From positions 1-64,000 of the forward strand of contig JAFAGM010000042.1 of assembly GCA_023422775.1 (NCBI GenBank): DNA of 64,000 nucleotides. The letters run 5' to 3'. A model generated the notes under the pieces. It searched no databases and was not told the origin of the DNA. It saw only the letters and a program-made list of their open reading frames with translations. The stretch is from Pseudomonadota bacterium (GTDB lineage: Bacteria > Pseudomonadota > Alphaproteobacteria > Rhizobiales > Xanthobacteraceae). Position numbers and translations under genes: made by a program. Shown here one piece after another: positions 32,332 through 40,809 of this stretch. Every line of letters starts with the position of its first letter. The stretch's first letter is position 1.

Positions 32332-32430
32332 TTACGCACCGTAGACAATTTTGATTGCCCACAGCACGACGACGATGGCCGTTACCAGCGTGGCCGCCGT
32401 CAGTACACTTTCTAAGGAAGCGACTCTCAT
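32332..32430 (-). CDS. 32-residue single-pass membrane peptide
   Basis: ATG 32430 is preceded by GGAG with a seven-base spacer and opens MRVASLESVLTAATLVTA followed by IVVVLWAIKIVYGA. This is one hydrophobic helix with a basic N-terminus and a short acidic patch, as in many bacterial small membrane proteins. It is followed on the same strand by the 82-residue membrane protein. No homologue can be named from memory. Confidence 0.5.
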   Translation of the reverse strand: MRVASLESVLTAATLVTAIVVVLWAIKIVYGA

Positions 32431-32764
32431 ACTAACTCTCCGCTTCCCAGCCCCACTAGCGGTCTAGTTGATTCGTTGATTCAACTGCAATTGCGCGGTC
32501 GCAACGCCATGAACGCTGTTGGCGAGTGTGATTTGTGCGCCACACATCCCCCGCAAGATCCCGGATAATCGGGCTTGTTCTGCGCCTTCGGCCAGGCCTC
32601 AGGGACGGTCGGGAGATGATTTGCAGGCGGCCTTCGCGGCGCGGGCGGCCTCCATCCGCCTCACGGGCGATGGACCGCCCTGGCGAGGAACGTCACGCAG
32701 CAGCGCTCATCCGCTCGCGGGAAAAAGGCCCGGCAGCGTAAATGCCCTGTTCGGATGACGTGGA
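32431..32764. other. Intergenic stretch without a recognisable gene
   Basis: About 330 bases between two minus-strand small genes. Open frames on the plus strand at 32519-32758 have no ribosome site or recognisable sequence. AT-richer DNA at 32460-32510 probably contains the promoter of the 32-residue peptide. Confidence 0.5.
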
Positions 32765-32959
32765 TTATTCGTGCCGTGAGGGCGCGTAGCTGCCCGTCGG
32801 GGCCGTGCTTCGCCGTCCTTCCGCGAGAGCCGCCAGCCGGTCGTACTCTTCGGCCACCTTGAGCAGGCGACCCTGATCCTTTACCGCATTCGCAGCCAAT
32901 GCCCTGGTGAGTTCCGCACGCTTGCGCCAGTGATCCGCATTGGTCAAAAAATCTGTCAT
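32765..32959 (-). CDS. Small helical hypothetical protein, 64 residues
   Basis: ATG 32959 (AGGGGCG upstream) opens MTDFLTNADHWRKRAELTRAL, followed by KVAEEYDRLAALAEGR. The pattern N-A-x-H-W-R-x-R-A-E-x-x-R-x-L-A followed by A-x-x-Y-D-R-L-A is a short two-helix family very common in Bradyrhizobium and relatives, usually present in many copies; its function is not known. The tail (STAPTGSYAPSRHE) is disordered. The frame is open another 50 codons upstream but that part is not conserved in style. Confidence 0.75.
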   Translation of the reverse strand: MTDFLTNADHWRKRAELTRALAANAVKDQGRLLKVAEEYDRLAALAEGRRSTAPTGSYAPSRHE

Positions 32960-33214
32960 TGATACGCCCCTGACGCGAGTAAATACCCCGAACCGCGCGG
33001 GTGGGTAGCATGCTTCGCGATACGTCAAAAATTTGGCCGGATCCGATCCACCATGTGACTTGAAAAACATGTCGCTTGAAAAAATATCGGTGTGATGGCT
33101 CGGCAACAAACGAATTTCTTGTGCTGATCTTTTTCCCGACTCAAATTTGCCCCGGACTCAATCGAAGTTGGTCCTTTGAAAGGACGGGGCTCGCGTCCGC
33201 ATTGGGGATTTGTC

Positions 33215-33532
33215 ATGAGTATCGAACATTCGCTGCAGAACAAGTCAGTCCGCCTCGATGGATGTCGTGGTGCCGCGGGCAACGTCGTGCCATTGCTTCA
33301 GGACAACGTCTTTCAAGGCAAACGGCCGACGCAGCGCAGCGACGAGTTTTTTGCGGTTCTGTCGCCGCTACTCGACGAAGCGGATGGCCTTCGGCGCGAT
33401 CAATCCCGGCAGCAGGAAACCAGCGACTTTCGTGTGTTGCTCGAGGAGAATGCCCGGCTCCGGAAGCTTGCGATTCAACTGTCGAACCTCCTTGGCGATC
33501 TTCCAGCGCCGGGCGCGAGCCCGCGGCGCTAG
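33215..33532 (+). CDS. Small coiled-coil protein, 105 residues (paralogue of 31569-31814)
   Basis: Begins MSIEHSLQNKSVRLDG and has a soluble middle with DEFFAVLSPLLDEADGLRRD. It ends with the helix FRVLLEENARLRKLAIQLSNLLGD, shared with the gene at 31569-31814. A small palindrome, GTCCTTT-G-AAAGGAC (33171-33185), lies 30 bases before the ATG and may be an operator. Weak ribosome site (GGGGATTTGTC). Function unknown. Confidence 0.6.
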   Translation: MSIEHSLQNKSVRLDGCRGAAGNVVPLLQDNVFQGKRPTQRSDEFFAVLSPLLDEADGLRRDQSRQQETSDFRVLLEENARLRKLAIQLSNLLGDLPAPGASPRR

Positions 33533-33688
33533 CGGCATAGCCGATCTTCCGCCCATCGAATTCGGGAGCGAGATCCGAGTCCGGCCTCGGCTTCGACCAA
33601 CTTTTGACGCGTTGACGCACTAGGAGAATGTGAGCGCCTCCTGGCACTCCTCGCAGTTCTTTTTTGCCATTCAAACGCTGGCCGTCCG

Positions 33689-34072
33689 ATGCCGTTGACT
33701 CGGGACCGAATAATAGGACACGACAACGAACGCTTCGCGTTCAGATTCACTATGCTGAACAACGAGGTGGCTGTTGAGTGCCACATCAGCGACGCCGCCA
33801 TGGACGAACTCGCCGGCGTAAAGGGTACGGAGAGCATCGCAAGGCAGGCGCAGTTCCTGGCGTGGCGGGACGCGGTCGAGAGCATCGCATCCGATCTCTT
33901 CGACAAGGGACCGCTCTATAGAGGGCAGATCGTCCGCATCTTCGCCAAGCACGTTCCGAAACCGTCACCGTCGCCGACGGACACGATCGTCACCGGTTCG
34001 CGTCCCGATGCAGAGCAGGCGACCTCGCTAAGGGTCATTGCCGAAACGAGGCCGGCAAATCCGGCGCCTTGA
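33689..34072 (+). CDS. DUF1488-like protein
   Basis: A 127-residue protein. The first about 85 residues resemble DUF1488 (small alpha/beta proteins of unknown function): MPLTRDRIIGHDNERFAFRF, VAVECHISDAAMDELAG, FLAWRDAVESIASDLFDKG and GQIVRIFAKHV. The C-terminal 35 residues are Pro/Thr-rich and probably unstructured. Followed after 120 bases by another short gene on the same strand. Confidence 0.65.
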   Translation: MPLTRDRIIGHDNERFAFRFTMLNNEVAVECHISDAAMDELAGVKGTESIARQAQFLAWRDAVESIASDLFDKGPLYRGQIVRIFAKHVPKPSPSPTDTIVTGSRPDAEQATSLRVIAETRPANPAP

Positions 34073-34192
34073 GAGCCGGTGCATGGAGCGCAGCCGTCGA
34101 CCGCGACGAGATGGCGCGTCGTCCATCCTCTCGACAGATGCGCGCCAAGACGGCAACCTGCGGGCCAACAACCTGCCGGGGGAAGCGCTACG

Positions 34193-34429
34193 ATGGCCAA
34201 GCAAGCCAGGACCGAAGCTGAGCTGATTGCTATGGCGAGAGCCGAGTTGAAGGTTCACGCCAATTGTCCCGACGGCATCGTCATCTCGGTGCTGCGCGAC
34301 GGCGACAGCTGGGAGTTTCGTGCCAAGGCCGACGAGGCCACGGTCGCCAAACCCGGCTATCCCGAATGCGTCGCCATGCTGGTCCAGATCGGCGACCACC
34401 TCTGCAAGCAATATGACTTCGAGGGGTGA
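34193..34429 (+). CDS. Small hypothetical protein, 78 residues
   Basis: ATG 34193 has GGGGGAAG upstream. The product (MAKQARTEAELIAMARAELK, then CPDGIVISVLRDGDSWEFRAKAD and YPECVAMLVQIGDHLCKQYD) looks like a compact alpha/beta domain with four cysteine or histidine residues scattered rather than in a metal motif. I recognise the style from rhizobial genomes but no named family. Convergent with the flavoprotein gene. Confidence 0.65.
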   Translation: MAKQARTEAELIAMARAELKVHANCPDGIVISVLRDGDSWEFRAKADEATVAKPGYPECVAMLVQIGDHLCKQYDFEG

Positions 34430-34459
34430 GCGTTTCCCGCTTATGCCGCGAGGCTCCGT

Positions 34460-35854
34460 TCACGCCGTAAAAATTCGTCCCGGGTTGAGGATGTTCTTCG
34501 GATCGAGCGCGCGCTTGAGCGTGCGCATGGTTTCGATTTCCGCTTCGGTCCGGCTCATCTTCAGGTACGGCCGCTTCAGGATGCCGATGCCGTGCTCGGC
34601 CGAGATCGAGCCGCCGAACTCTCCCGTGAGGTCGTAGAGCAGCTTTTCGAATTGATCGTGCTTGTCGGGCGTATGCTCGTGAAAAATGCTGGGATGCAGA
34701 TTGCCGTCGCCGACGTGTCCCATCACGATGGTAAAGGCTTGCGGATCGATCGCCTTGACGCGCGCATCGAGCGTATCCGCGTAGGCCTCCATCCTGTCGA
34801 TGGCAATGCTGACGTCGAACCCCATCCTTGCCGCGAATGGAAAGCTGCGACCGAGTTCGACGCTGGAATCGCGGATGCGCCAGATCGCCGCCGCGGACGC
34901 GTTCGAGGTCGAAAGCGTGGCGTCGAGGATTAGGTTATCGCCCATCGCCGTTTCCAGCATTTGCTCGAAGCTGTTGCGCATGCGTTCGGCGTCGCTTCCG
35001 GAGGCCTCCAGCAGCACATAGAACGGATGATCGGTCGGCAGCGGGCCGACCACTCCCTTCACCCGTTCGACGGTCTGGCGATAGTAGGCGTTCCACATGA
35101 CCTCGAACGCGGTCAGTTCACCGCCGAGCGATCTTCGTGCCAGCTTGAGAAAGGTCGTGACCTGTCCGAAGGAGGGGAGCGCGCAAAGCGCCACCTGGCG
35201 TTCAGCCGGCGCCGGAAATATCCGAAGCGCGGCCCGCGTCACCACACCCAGAATCCCTTCGGTGCCGATATACAGATGCTTCAGATCGATGCCGGTGTTG
35301 TTCTTGATGTATTTTCGCAAGCCCTTGAGCACGGTGCCGTCGGGGGTCACGACTTCGAGCCCGAGGATCAGGTCGCGCGTCATTCCGTAGCGGATCACGC
35401 GATTGCCGCCGGCGTTGGTCGAGATGTTGCCACCGATGGTGCAACTGCCGCGCGCGCCGAGATCGAGCGGAAACATCATGCCGTCCTGTTCGACCCGTTC
35501 CTGGAGTTTCTGCAGGGGTGTGCCTGCCTGCGCGATCGCGACGCCGCCCGAGACGTCGACTTCCTCGATCGCGTTCATGCGCTCGGTCGAGAGCACGATT
35601 TCGTCCGCATTCGGCAGCGTCGCGCGCACCAGGCCGGTCATGCCGCCCTGCGTGGTCACCGGCACGCCGTGACGATGGCAGAGCCGGAGCAGGGCGGATA
35701 CGTCTTCGGTCGTTCTCGGGCGGACGACGGCACGCGGTTTCGGCACCGGGGTGCCGGCCATGTCGTGATGATAGCGCGCGTCGATCTCGTCGCCGCACAG
35801 GACCGAGCCCTTGTCCAGCGTGCTGCGCAGTTCGTCGATGAAGCCGTCGGGCAT
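34460..35854 (-). CDS. FAD-binding oxidoreductase (glycolate oxidase GlcD / D-lactate dehydrogenase type)
   Basis: A 464-residue flavoprotein of the VAO family that oxidises a 2-hydroxyacid to the 2-keto acid. The FAD-binding PCMH domain has PRAVVRPRTTEDVSALLRLC, PVTTQGGMTGLVRATLP, LDLGARGSCTIGGNISTNAGG and YGMTRDLILGLEVV. The C-terminal catalytic domain has MGHVGDGNLHPSIFHEH, with the HxGDGNxH motif that binds substrate and metal, and GSISAEHGIGILKRPYL. There are no GlcE or GlcF partners nearby, so it may be a single-subunit dehydrogenase. ATG 35854 follows GGCAGGGAC. Substrate (glycolate, D-lactate or 2-hydroxyglutarate) unresolved. Confidence 0.9.
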   Translation of the reverse strand: MPDGFIDELRSTLDKGSVLCGDEIDARYHHDMAGTPVPKPRAVVRPRTTEDVSALLRLCHRHGVPVTTQGGMTGLVRATLPNADEIVLSTERMNAIEEVDVSGGVAIAQAGTPLQKLQERVEQDGMMFPLDLGARGSCTIGGNISTNAGGNRVIRYGMTRDLILGLEVVTPDGTVLKGLRKYIKNNTGIDLKHLYIGTEGILGVVTRAALRIFPAPAERQVALCALPSFGQVTTFLKLARRSLGGELTAFEVMWNAYYRQTVERVKGVVGPLPTDHPFYVLLEASGSDAERMRNSFEQMLETAMGDNLILDATLSTSNASAAAIWRIRDSSVELGRSFPFAARMGFDVSIAIDRMEAYADTLDARVKAIDPQAFTIVMGHVGDGNLHPSIFHEHTPDKHDQFEKLLYDLTGEFGGSISAEHGIGILKRPYLKMSRTEAEIETMRTLKRALDPKNILNPGRIFTA

Positions 35855-36003
35855 GTCCCTGCCTTCTTCTTTTGCGGAGGCTGAAGCTTTACATTCGGCC
35901 GGCCCGGGATCAAACCCGATCCGAAGGCCATCGTGAGGTTTTCCTGCGGGAAAACAGCAGTGCGCGGTGGCGCCGTCGGCGCTGACGTGGCCGGCCGTCG
36001 GCA

Positions 36004-36246
36004 TCAGACCGTGTGCGGGGCTTTCTTGATGCCCGGCTTCACCATCGGCGGCGCAAGGGAGGGGCTGATCGCGGGACTATCGTGCCGCTCGGGCTCGATC
36101 GTGGTGATCTGGTTGCAGGCGCTGCACTTGTACACGTAGACGAGGGGGCGTAGTCCGATGGGGGGCAGTTTTCCAAGCCTCGCCGTACCCGCACCGCAGC
36201 TCTCGCAGCGCGGAGGCAGACCGGCTTCTGAAGGCTGTACGGGCAT
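36004..36246 (-). CDS. Small zinc-ribbon protein, 80 residues
   Basis: Two CxxC knuckles (PRCESCGAGTARLGKL and YKCSACNQITTIEP) form a probable zinc ribbon. They are connected by LPPIGLRPLVYVY and followed by a disordered Pro-rich tail. Single-ribbon proteins of this sort are common in Bradyrhizobium and unassigned; they may bind nucleic acid or a protein partner. It lies 149 bases upstream of the flavoprotein on the same strand, so co-transcription is possible. Confidence 0.65.
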   Translation of the reverse strand: MPVQPSEAGLPPRCESCGAGTARLGKLPPIGLRPLVYVYKCSACNQITTIEPERHDSPAISPSLAPPMVKPGIKKAPHTV

Positions 36247-36477
36247 ACCGGACTATCGTTAAAGTAATAGATGACTTATCGGCAATGTTGGCTGTCGATT
36301 GCATCCTAATCATGGACAGAAACCCCGTAAGACTACGAGGTCACGGCGAACATTCGCCGCGCGGGTCCATCTTTTGCCATCAAATCGACCTTGCCTGGAC
36401 CTTGCCGCAAAGTCGTCATGCCAGCGCAATAGCGTAAGCGAAGTTCGACCGAGGCCCTCAACTTGTAAGGCGTACAG

Positions 36478-36699
36478 ATGGCTTCCACCAAGGGTAGTGA
36501 CCAGTCGCCGTGGAGCGTGCCGAGGGCGGAGGTGTCACGCCCTTCGCCTGCCGACAGGTTCGACATCGACCACGAGGGGCGGGCGAAACGCGCCTGGAAG
36601 CTCCGGACACTGGAGCAGCAATTCCAGAAGCTGAACCGGTATTGCGACGAGACCGTCGCCGAACTTCGAGCCTCGCTCGAACGGACACCCCCACGCTAG
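36478..36699 (+). CDS. Small basic helical protein, 73 residues
   Basis: ATG 36478 has AAGG ten bases upstream. The product starts MASTKGSDQSPWSVPRAEVS and ends in a helix AKRAWKLRTLEQQFQKLNR followed by YCDETVAELRASLERTP, which has heptad-like hydrophobic spacing. No family is recognised. The stop overlaps the left edge of a RIME-like repeat. Confidence 0.45.
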   Translation: MASTKGSDQSPWSVPRAEVSRPSPADRFDIDHEGRAKRAWKLRTLEQQFQKLNRYCDETVAELRASLERTPPR

Positions 36700-36801
36700 A
36701 GCGTTTTCCAGCGAAGTGGAAACCGGTTCGCGTCAAGAAAACGCGTCCAAACAAGAAGCTAGAGTCCCGTTCCGATTCCATCGGAATGGAAAAGGCTCTA
36801 G
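36695..36801. repeat. RIME-like intergenic repeat (full copy)
   Basis: Bounded by CTAGAGCGTTTTCC and GGAAAAGGCTCTAG. It contains GAAGTGGAAACCGGTTCGCG and AAGAAAACGCGTCCAAAC, then GCTAGAGTCCCGTTCCGAT-TCC-ATCGGAATGG. The outer ends are inverted repeats and the right half forms its own hairpin. A partial relative lies at 31407-31462. The rest of the 256-bp gap to the next gene is featureless. Confidence 0.8.
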
Positions 36802-36955
36802 ACGCAAGCGTTGCGGGCCGCCGTACCGGTTTCGACACCCGGACTCCCGAAGACAAGACGACATCTCGGCGAAACGTCACCTTGCTCCGGTGTGCACCGG
36901 TTCTCGATCTGGTCGAAGCCGGCTTCCCCATAGGGAATGCCGCTTCGACGCCATC

Positions 36956-37252
36956 TCACTTCTTGTCGATCTTCGTGATGGTCTTGGTCCCCGGCGCGTC
37001 GTTCACGGCGAAGGTGACGCGATCGCCGGCATGCAGTTCGTTCAGCCGCGCGCCATCCTGCATCTTGAATTCCTCGGTCGCCGGGCTGGTGTTCGCGCCG
37101 ACGGTGCCGTCAGGAATATCCTTGATCGAGATGGTGCCGCTGATCCGATCTATCCTGGTCACCATTCCCGTACGCATTTGCTGGGCAAACGCCGACGAAC
37201 CGATGATACTGAGGGCTGCGGTTGCAGCCACAATCATCCCTGCAATCTTCAT
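36956..37252 (-). CDS. CusF-like periplasmic copper-binding protein
   Basis: A 98-residue precursor with a signal peptide (MKIAGMIVAATAALSIIGSSAFA). The small beta-barrel domain typical of the CusF/copper-binding family is seen as MRTGMVTRIDRISGTISIKDI, TEEFKMQDGARLNELHAGDRVTFAV and TKTITKIDKK. The family binds Cu(I)/Ag(I) through Met/His/Trp; here only methionines in the QQMRTGM and KMQDG positions are visible, so metal binding is tentative. Start: GGGAG before ATG 37252. No copper efflux genes adjoin it. Confidence 0.65.
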   Translation of the reverse strand: MKIAGMIVAATAALSIIGSSAFAQQMRTGMVTRIDRISGTISIKDIPDGTVGANTSPATEEFKMQDGARLNELHAGDRVTFAVNDAPGTKTITKIDKK

Positions 37253-37435
37253 GAAATACTCCCGGCATCGAGGCATTGAGGACAAGCTACGGCGGCCCGG
37301 ATTGGTTCCCGGCGCGAGCCTGCTACTCCGACCGTTGCCTTAGCGCGCAAATGGGGCGGGCTGGTGATCCATCCCCCGGCCTCCGGGCAATGTCGCCGAT
37401 ATTCCGCAGTCCGTCCTGATTTGGCCGCGATCGCG

Positions 37436-38497
37436 CTAGGCGGCGCCGGCCTCGGGCTCGCGCTCAAGGTCGAGTTCCGTCACGGTGCGATTGCGGCCGG
37501 TCCGCTTGGCCTTGTAGAGCCCGCGGTCGCATCGCTCGATCATCGCTTCGGCGGATTCAGCCAGGCGGAATTGCGCCACGCCGATCGAAACCGTGATGCT
37601 GCCAATCTCCTTGCCGGTCGCGCGGCGGGTCAGCTTGGCTTCGGCAATGCGGCGGCGGATGCGCTCGGCCGCCGACGCACACGTTTCGAGATCGGCGCCC
37701 GGAAGCACCGCGATCAGCTCCTCTCCGCCGTAGCGCGCGGCGAGATCGACTTCGCGGACACCTTCCTGCAGGACCTTGGCGACCAGCCGCAGCACCTGGT
37801 CGCCGACCTGGTGACCGTAGTCGTCGTTGAATTTCTTGAAGTGATCGATGTCGATCAGGAAAACGCTGAGCGCCTCGTCCTTCTCCATCGCGTCGATCTG
37901 GGCCTGGCGAAGGAATTCGTCCATCGAGTGGCGGTTGGCCAGCCCGGTCAGCGCATCGGTGTTGGAGCGCTGCTCGGCCGCCTTCAGCGAGTCACGGATC
38001 GTATCCAGTTCCTCCGAGGTGGCGGCGAAGTTTGCCTCCAGCGCGGACGCGCGCGCCGTCGCCTTTGACAATTCGTCGACGAGCTTGGCGATGATCGGTT
38101 TCGGATCGGCCGACGTCGCGGCCTGCGAAGAGACCTCGCCGAGCGCCTTGATCTGCGTGCGGTTGTCGGTGACGGCCGTGTTGAGAAACTGCTGAGCGCA
38201 GGCGATCAGGCCGCTCAACTGCTCCGGAAGACCCGCCAGCGGGTTCGGGGGGGAGTGCGGGGATATGTAGGTGATGTAGAGTTCGTGGTTGGTCGCGTTA
38301 TCGAACGGGCGCTTGCCGGCGATCAGGATGTCGATGGTCTTGCGCAGCGGCACCGAACTGCCCATGCAGTACTCGAACCAGACCGCGAAATTGTTCGGGG
38401 TGGACGGAACGGACTGTTGCGACATCAACCGTATGGCGCGGTCGGCAATCGTCGTCGCGTATTCGACGTTCATGTCGCCGATCGACTGCCCTGCCAT
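37436..38497 (-). CDS. Diguanylate cyclase (GGDEF domain)
   Basis: Makes c-di-GMP, the second messenger for the motile-sessile switch. Residues 1-170 form an alpha-helical input domain (YATTIADRAIRLMSQQSVP, NNFAVWFEYCMGS). A coiled coil (ARASALEANFAATSEELDTIR) links it to a GGDEF domain beginning DALTGLANRHSMDEFL. The active site reads RYGGEEL, and the I-site for product inhibition is intact (RxxD as REVD, five residues before GGEEL). The start could be TTG 38581, ATG 38497 or ATG 38473; none has a strong ribosome site. Its position beside fliP fits a motility role. Confidence 0.88.
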   Translation of the reverse strand: MAGQSIGDMNVEYATTIADRAIRLMSQQSVPSTPNNFAVWFEYCMGSSVPLRKTIDILIAGKRPFDNATNHELYITYISPHSPPNPLAGLPEQLSGLIACAQQFLNTAVTDNRTQIKALGEVSSQAATSADPKPIIAKLVDELSKATARASALEANFAATSEELDTIRDSLKAAEQRSNTDALTGLANRHSMDEFLRQAQIDAMEKDEALSVFLIDIDHFKKFNDDYGHQVGDQVLRLVAKVLQEGVREVDLAARYGGEELIAVLPGADLETCASAAERIRRRIAEAKLTRRATGKEIGSITVSIGVAQFRLAESAEAMIERCDRGLYKAKRTGRNRTVTELDLEREPEAGAA

Positions 38498-38659
38498 CTT
38501 CCCCGACCCGGTGCGCCCATTGAGAAAATCTCTCCCGTTTTGCCATGAAGGAACTAATCCAGCCTTAAATTTCCGGGACAAACCGGCAGCAAAACCTCCG
38601 GAAAAATGCGGAGGAAATGAGTCAATATTATTGACCTAATGTTGCTTTGGGGTAATGAT

Positions 38660-39415
38660 TTACCCGCCGCCATAGCTCTGCACCAGGCTTCCGGCCACCA
38701 GCGACCAGCCGTCCACCAGCACAAAAAAGATCAGCTTGAACGGTAGTGACACCACGACCGGCGGCAGCATCATCATACCCATGGACATCAGGACCGAGGC
38801 GACCACGAGGTCGATGATGAGGAACGGGAGGAACAGCAGGAAGCCGATTTCGAAGGCACGCTTCAGTTCGGAGATCATGAAGGCGGGAACCAGGATCCGC
38901 AGCGACAGGTCTTCCGGCGTCGCCGGCGGCGGTTCGCCGGAGAGGTCGACGAACAGTTTCAGGTCCTTCTCGCGAACGTTCTTCTGCATGAAGCCGCGCA
39001 ACGGTACCGAGGCCCTCTGCAGTGCTTCCTCGACGCCGATCTGGTTGGCGACCAGGGGCTTGATGCCGTCGTCATAGGATTTCTGCAGCACCGGGCCCAT
39101 CACGAACGCGGTAAGAAACATTGCAAGCGCGATGATCACGGAGTTGGGCGGGGCGGTCGCGGTGCCGAGCGCGGTGCGCAGCAATGAGAGCACGACGACG
39201 ATCCGCGTGAACGACGTCATCATGATCAGGATCGACGGGGCGATCGAGAGTATCGTCAACAGCGCGATCAACTGGATCGCGCGTTCGGTGACACCGCCGC
39301 CGGCCTGGCCGAGATTGATGCTGATGTCCTGCGCCAACCCCGGATCGGCGAGCGATCCGGCGGCTATCAGGGTTGCAAGAAATAAAACTCTACGCGGAAG
39401 TGCCGACGGCCTCAC
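38660..39415 (-). CDS. fliP: FliP, flagellar type III export gate protein
   Basis: FliP is the core of the FliPQR export gate. The 251-residue precursor has a cleavable signal peptide (ending GLAQ). The family sequence is seen in LLTILSIAPSILIMMTSFTRIVVVLSLLR (quoted: APSILIMMTSFTRIVVVLS), PPNSVIIALAMFLTAFVMGP, LVPAFMISELKRAFEIGF and the C-terminal SVLMSMGMMMLPPVVVSLPF. It overlaps fliO by four bases. Confidence 0.98.
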   Translation of the reverse strand: MRPSALPRRVLFLATLIAAGSLADPGLAQDISINLGQAGGGVTERAIQLIALLTILSIAPSILIMMTSFTRIVVVLSLLRTALGTATAPPNSVIIALAMFLTAFVMGPVLQKSYDDGIKPLVANQIGVEEALQRASVPLRGFMQKNVREKDLKLFVDLSGEPPPATPEDLSLRILVPAFMISELKRAFEIGFLLFLPFLIIDLVVASVLMSMGMMMLPPVVVSLPFKLIFFVLVDGWSLVAGSLVQSYGGG

Positions 39416-40389
39416 GAAGGGGTCTTCGGACGGCCCAGCAACGATGCCATCTCGTCTTCGAGATTTTCAAAGCCGCTCTTCGGCGGAGCAGGGACCGGTG
39501 CAGGTGCAGGCGCGGGTGCGGGGGTCTCGCTGCGGGACAGGCGGGCGGGCGGCGTTTCCGGCGCAACGGGCGGAGCGACCGGCTCGGCCGGCCGGCGCAG
39601 CGCGGCCTCGAGCCGTTGCGCCATCTCGGCGAGGTTCTGATCGGCGCTCGACGGGGCGGGGGCAGGAGGGGGGGCCGGCGGAGGCGGCGGAGGCGGCGCC
39701 GCGGCGCGTTCCGGCGGGCGGACCGGCAGCACCACGTCACGGGGCGGCGCCTCACGCGAAGGGGTCTCACGGGAAGGCGGCTTGGGCGGCTCGGGCGCGC
39801 GTTGCGGCCGGGGCATCATCGGTTCGGCGCGGGGCAGACGCGGCGGGGAAGGTTCGGCGCGGGCGCCGAGCGACTCCGGCGAAAAGCCCGTCAGCGGATC
39901 GCTGCGACGCTCCGGCATCGGCGCCGGCCTGCGAAGTTCGTCGGCGAAGACCGGGCGCGAGGGGCGCGGCGGCGGTTCGGGCATCTGCGGTTCGGCATGA
40001 TCGAACGCCTCCGTCGATCTTGCTTCGGCTTTTGCGGGTTCTTCGCTCCAGACGGCATCAGGCAGCGGCGCGATCCGCGGCGGCTGTTCGCCGACCGCGG
40101 GCCGAGGCGCCATGTCCCGACCGGGCATCGCGCGCACGATATTGGGTTCGACAACGATGTCGCTCGGACCGCCGATCATCAGCAGATGCTCGACATTGTC
40201 GCGCCGGACCAGCACCAGGCGCCGGCGGCCGTCCACCGCCGCGGCATCGATCACGGCCAGCCTCGGCATCCGCCCGCGCTGGGTATTGGCGCCGATGCGA
40301 TTGTTGGCGAAGCGGCGAACCAGCCATGCGGCGACGCCGATCAGCGCCAGAACGGCGATGAATGCGAAGAGGAATGTCAGTGTCTGCAT
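39412..40389 (-). CDS. fliO: FliO, flagellar export gate assembly protein
   Basis: FliO promotes FliP complex assembly. The 325 residues have an N-terminal transmembrane helix (LTFLFAFIAVLALIGVAAWLV) and the short conserved FliO domain (RMPRLAVIDAAAVDGRRRLVLVRRDNVEHLLMIGG, in part). A very long, low-complexity Pro/Arg/Ala-rich cytoplasmic tail follows, including PPPPPPPAPPPAPAPS and a PAPAPAPAPVPAP run. The tail ends with an amphipathic ENLEDEMASLLGR. The extended tail is typical of Bradyrhizobium FliO and far longer than the enterobacterial protein. It is the first gene of fliO-fliP and divergent from flgB. Confidence 0.9.
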   Translation of the reverse strand: MQTLTFLFAFIAVLALIGVAAWLVRRFANNRIGANTQRGRMPRLAVIDAAAVDGRRRLVLVRRDNVEHLLMIGGPSDIVVEPNIVRAMPGRDMAPRPAVGEQPPRIAPLPDAVWSEEPAKAEARSTEAFDHAEPQMPEPPPRPSRPVFADELRRPAPMPERRSDPLTGFSPESLGARAEPSPPRLPRAEPMMPRPQRAPEPPKPPSRETPSREAPPRDVVLPVRPPERAAAPPPPPPPAPPPAPAPSSADQNLAEMAQRLEAALRRPAEPVAPPVAPETPPARLSRSETPAPAPAPAPVPAPPKSGFENLEDEMASLLGRPKTPS

Positions 40390-40730
40390 TCTTTAGTCCC
40401 CGGCCACGGGCCGTTCTCACATACTGGCTTCGACGAGTGCGGTCTGGTCTTCCGGTCCGGGCAGTTCCGTTGGGGATGCGGTTCCCGTCTCTCCGGACCT
40501 GCTCCGAAGCGATTCGCATACGGCGAATCACGCCCGAGATCAGCCTTATTCCTTAATGCCCCGCGGCATACGCTGCCGCCCCGTTAATTAATAGACCAAG
40601 AATCGTGCGATCCAAAACGACTTCTGAGCGCCCCGGGCCGCGTGGTTAACGCAGTTTTCGTGGCGAAAATGCGCTGGTTTGGCCGCCAGGCGCGGAAATC
40701 GGCCACGGCCTGCGGCCGGAGCGGGCGATC

Positions 40731-40745
40731 TTAACCAGCCGTTAA
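40731..40745. promoter_or_regulatory. Exact CtrA box upstream of flgB
   Basis: TTAA-CCAGCCG-TTAA (followed by CC) is a perfect CtrA consensus site 65 bases ahead of the flgB ATG, in the 420-bp divergent fliO/flgB region. No sigma-54-like site is visible there. This suggests the operon is an early class under CtrA. Confidence 0.7.
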
Positions 40746-40809
40746 CCATGCACCGGGCAAATTCTGCCTACCTCGCGGCGTCGCCAGAGGTTAACGGGAG
40801 CCGCTCGCC

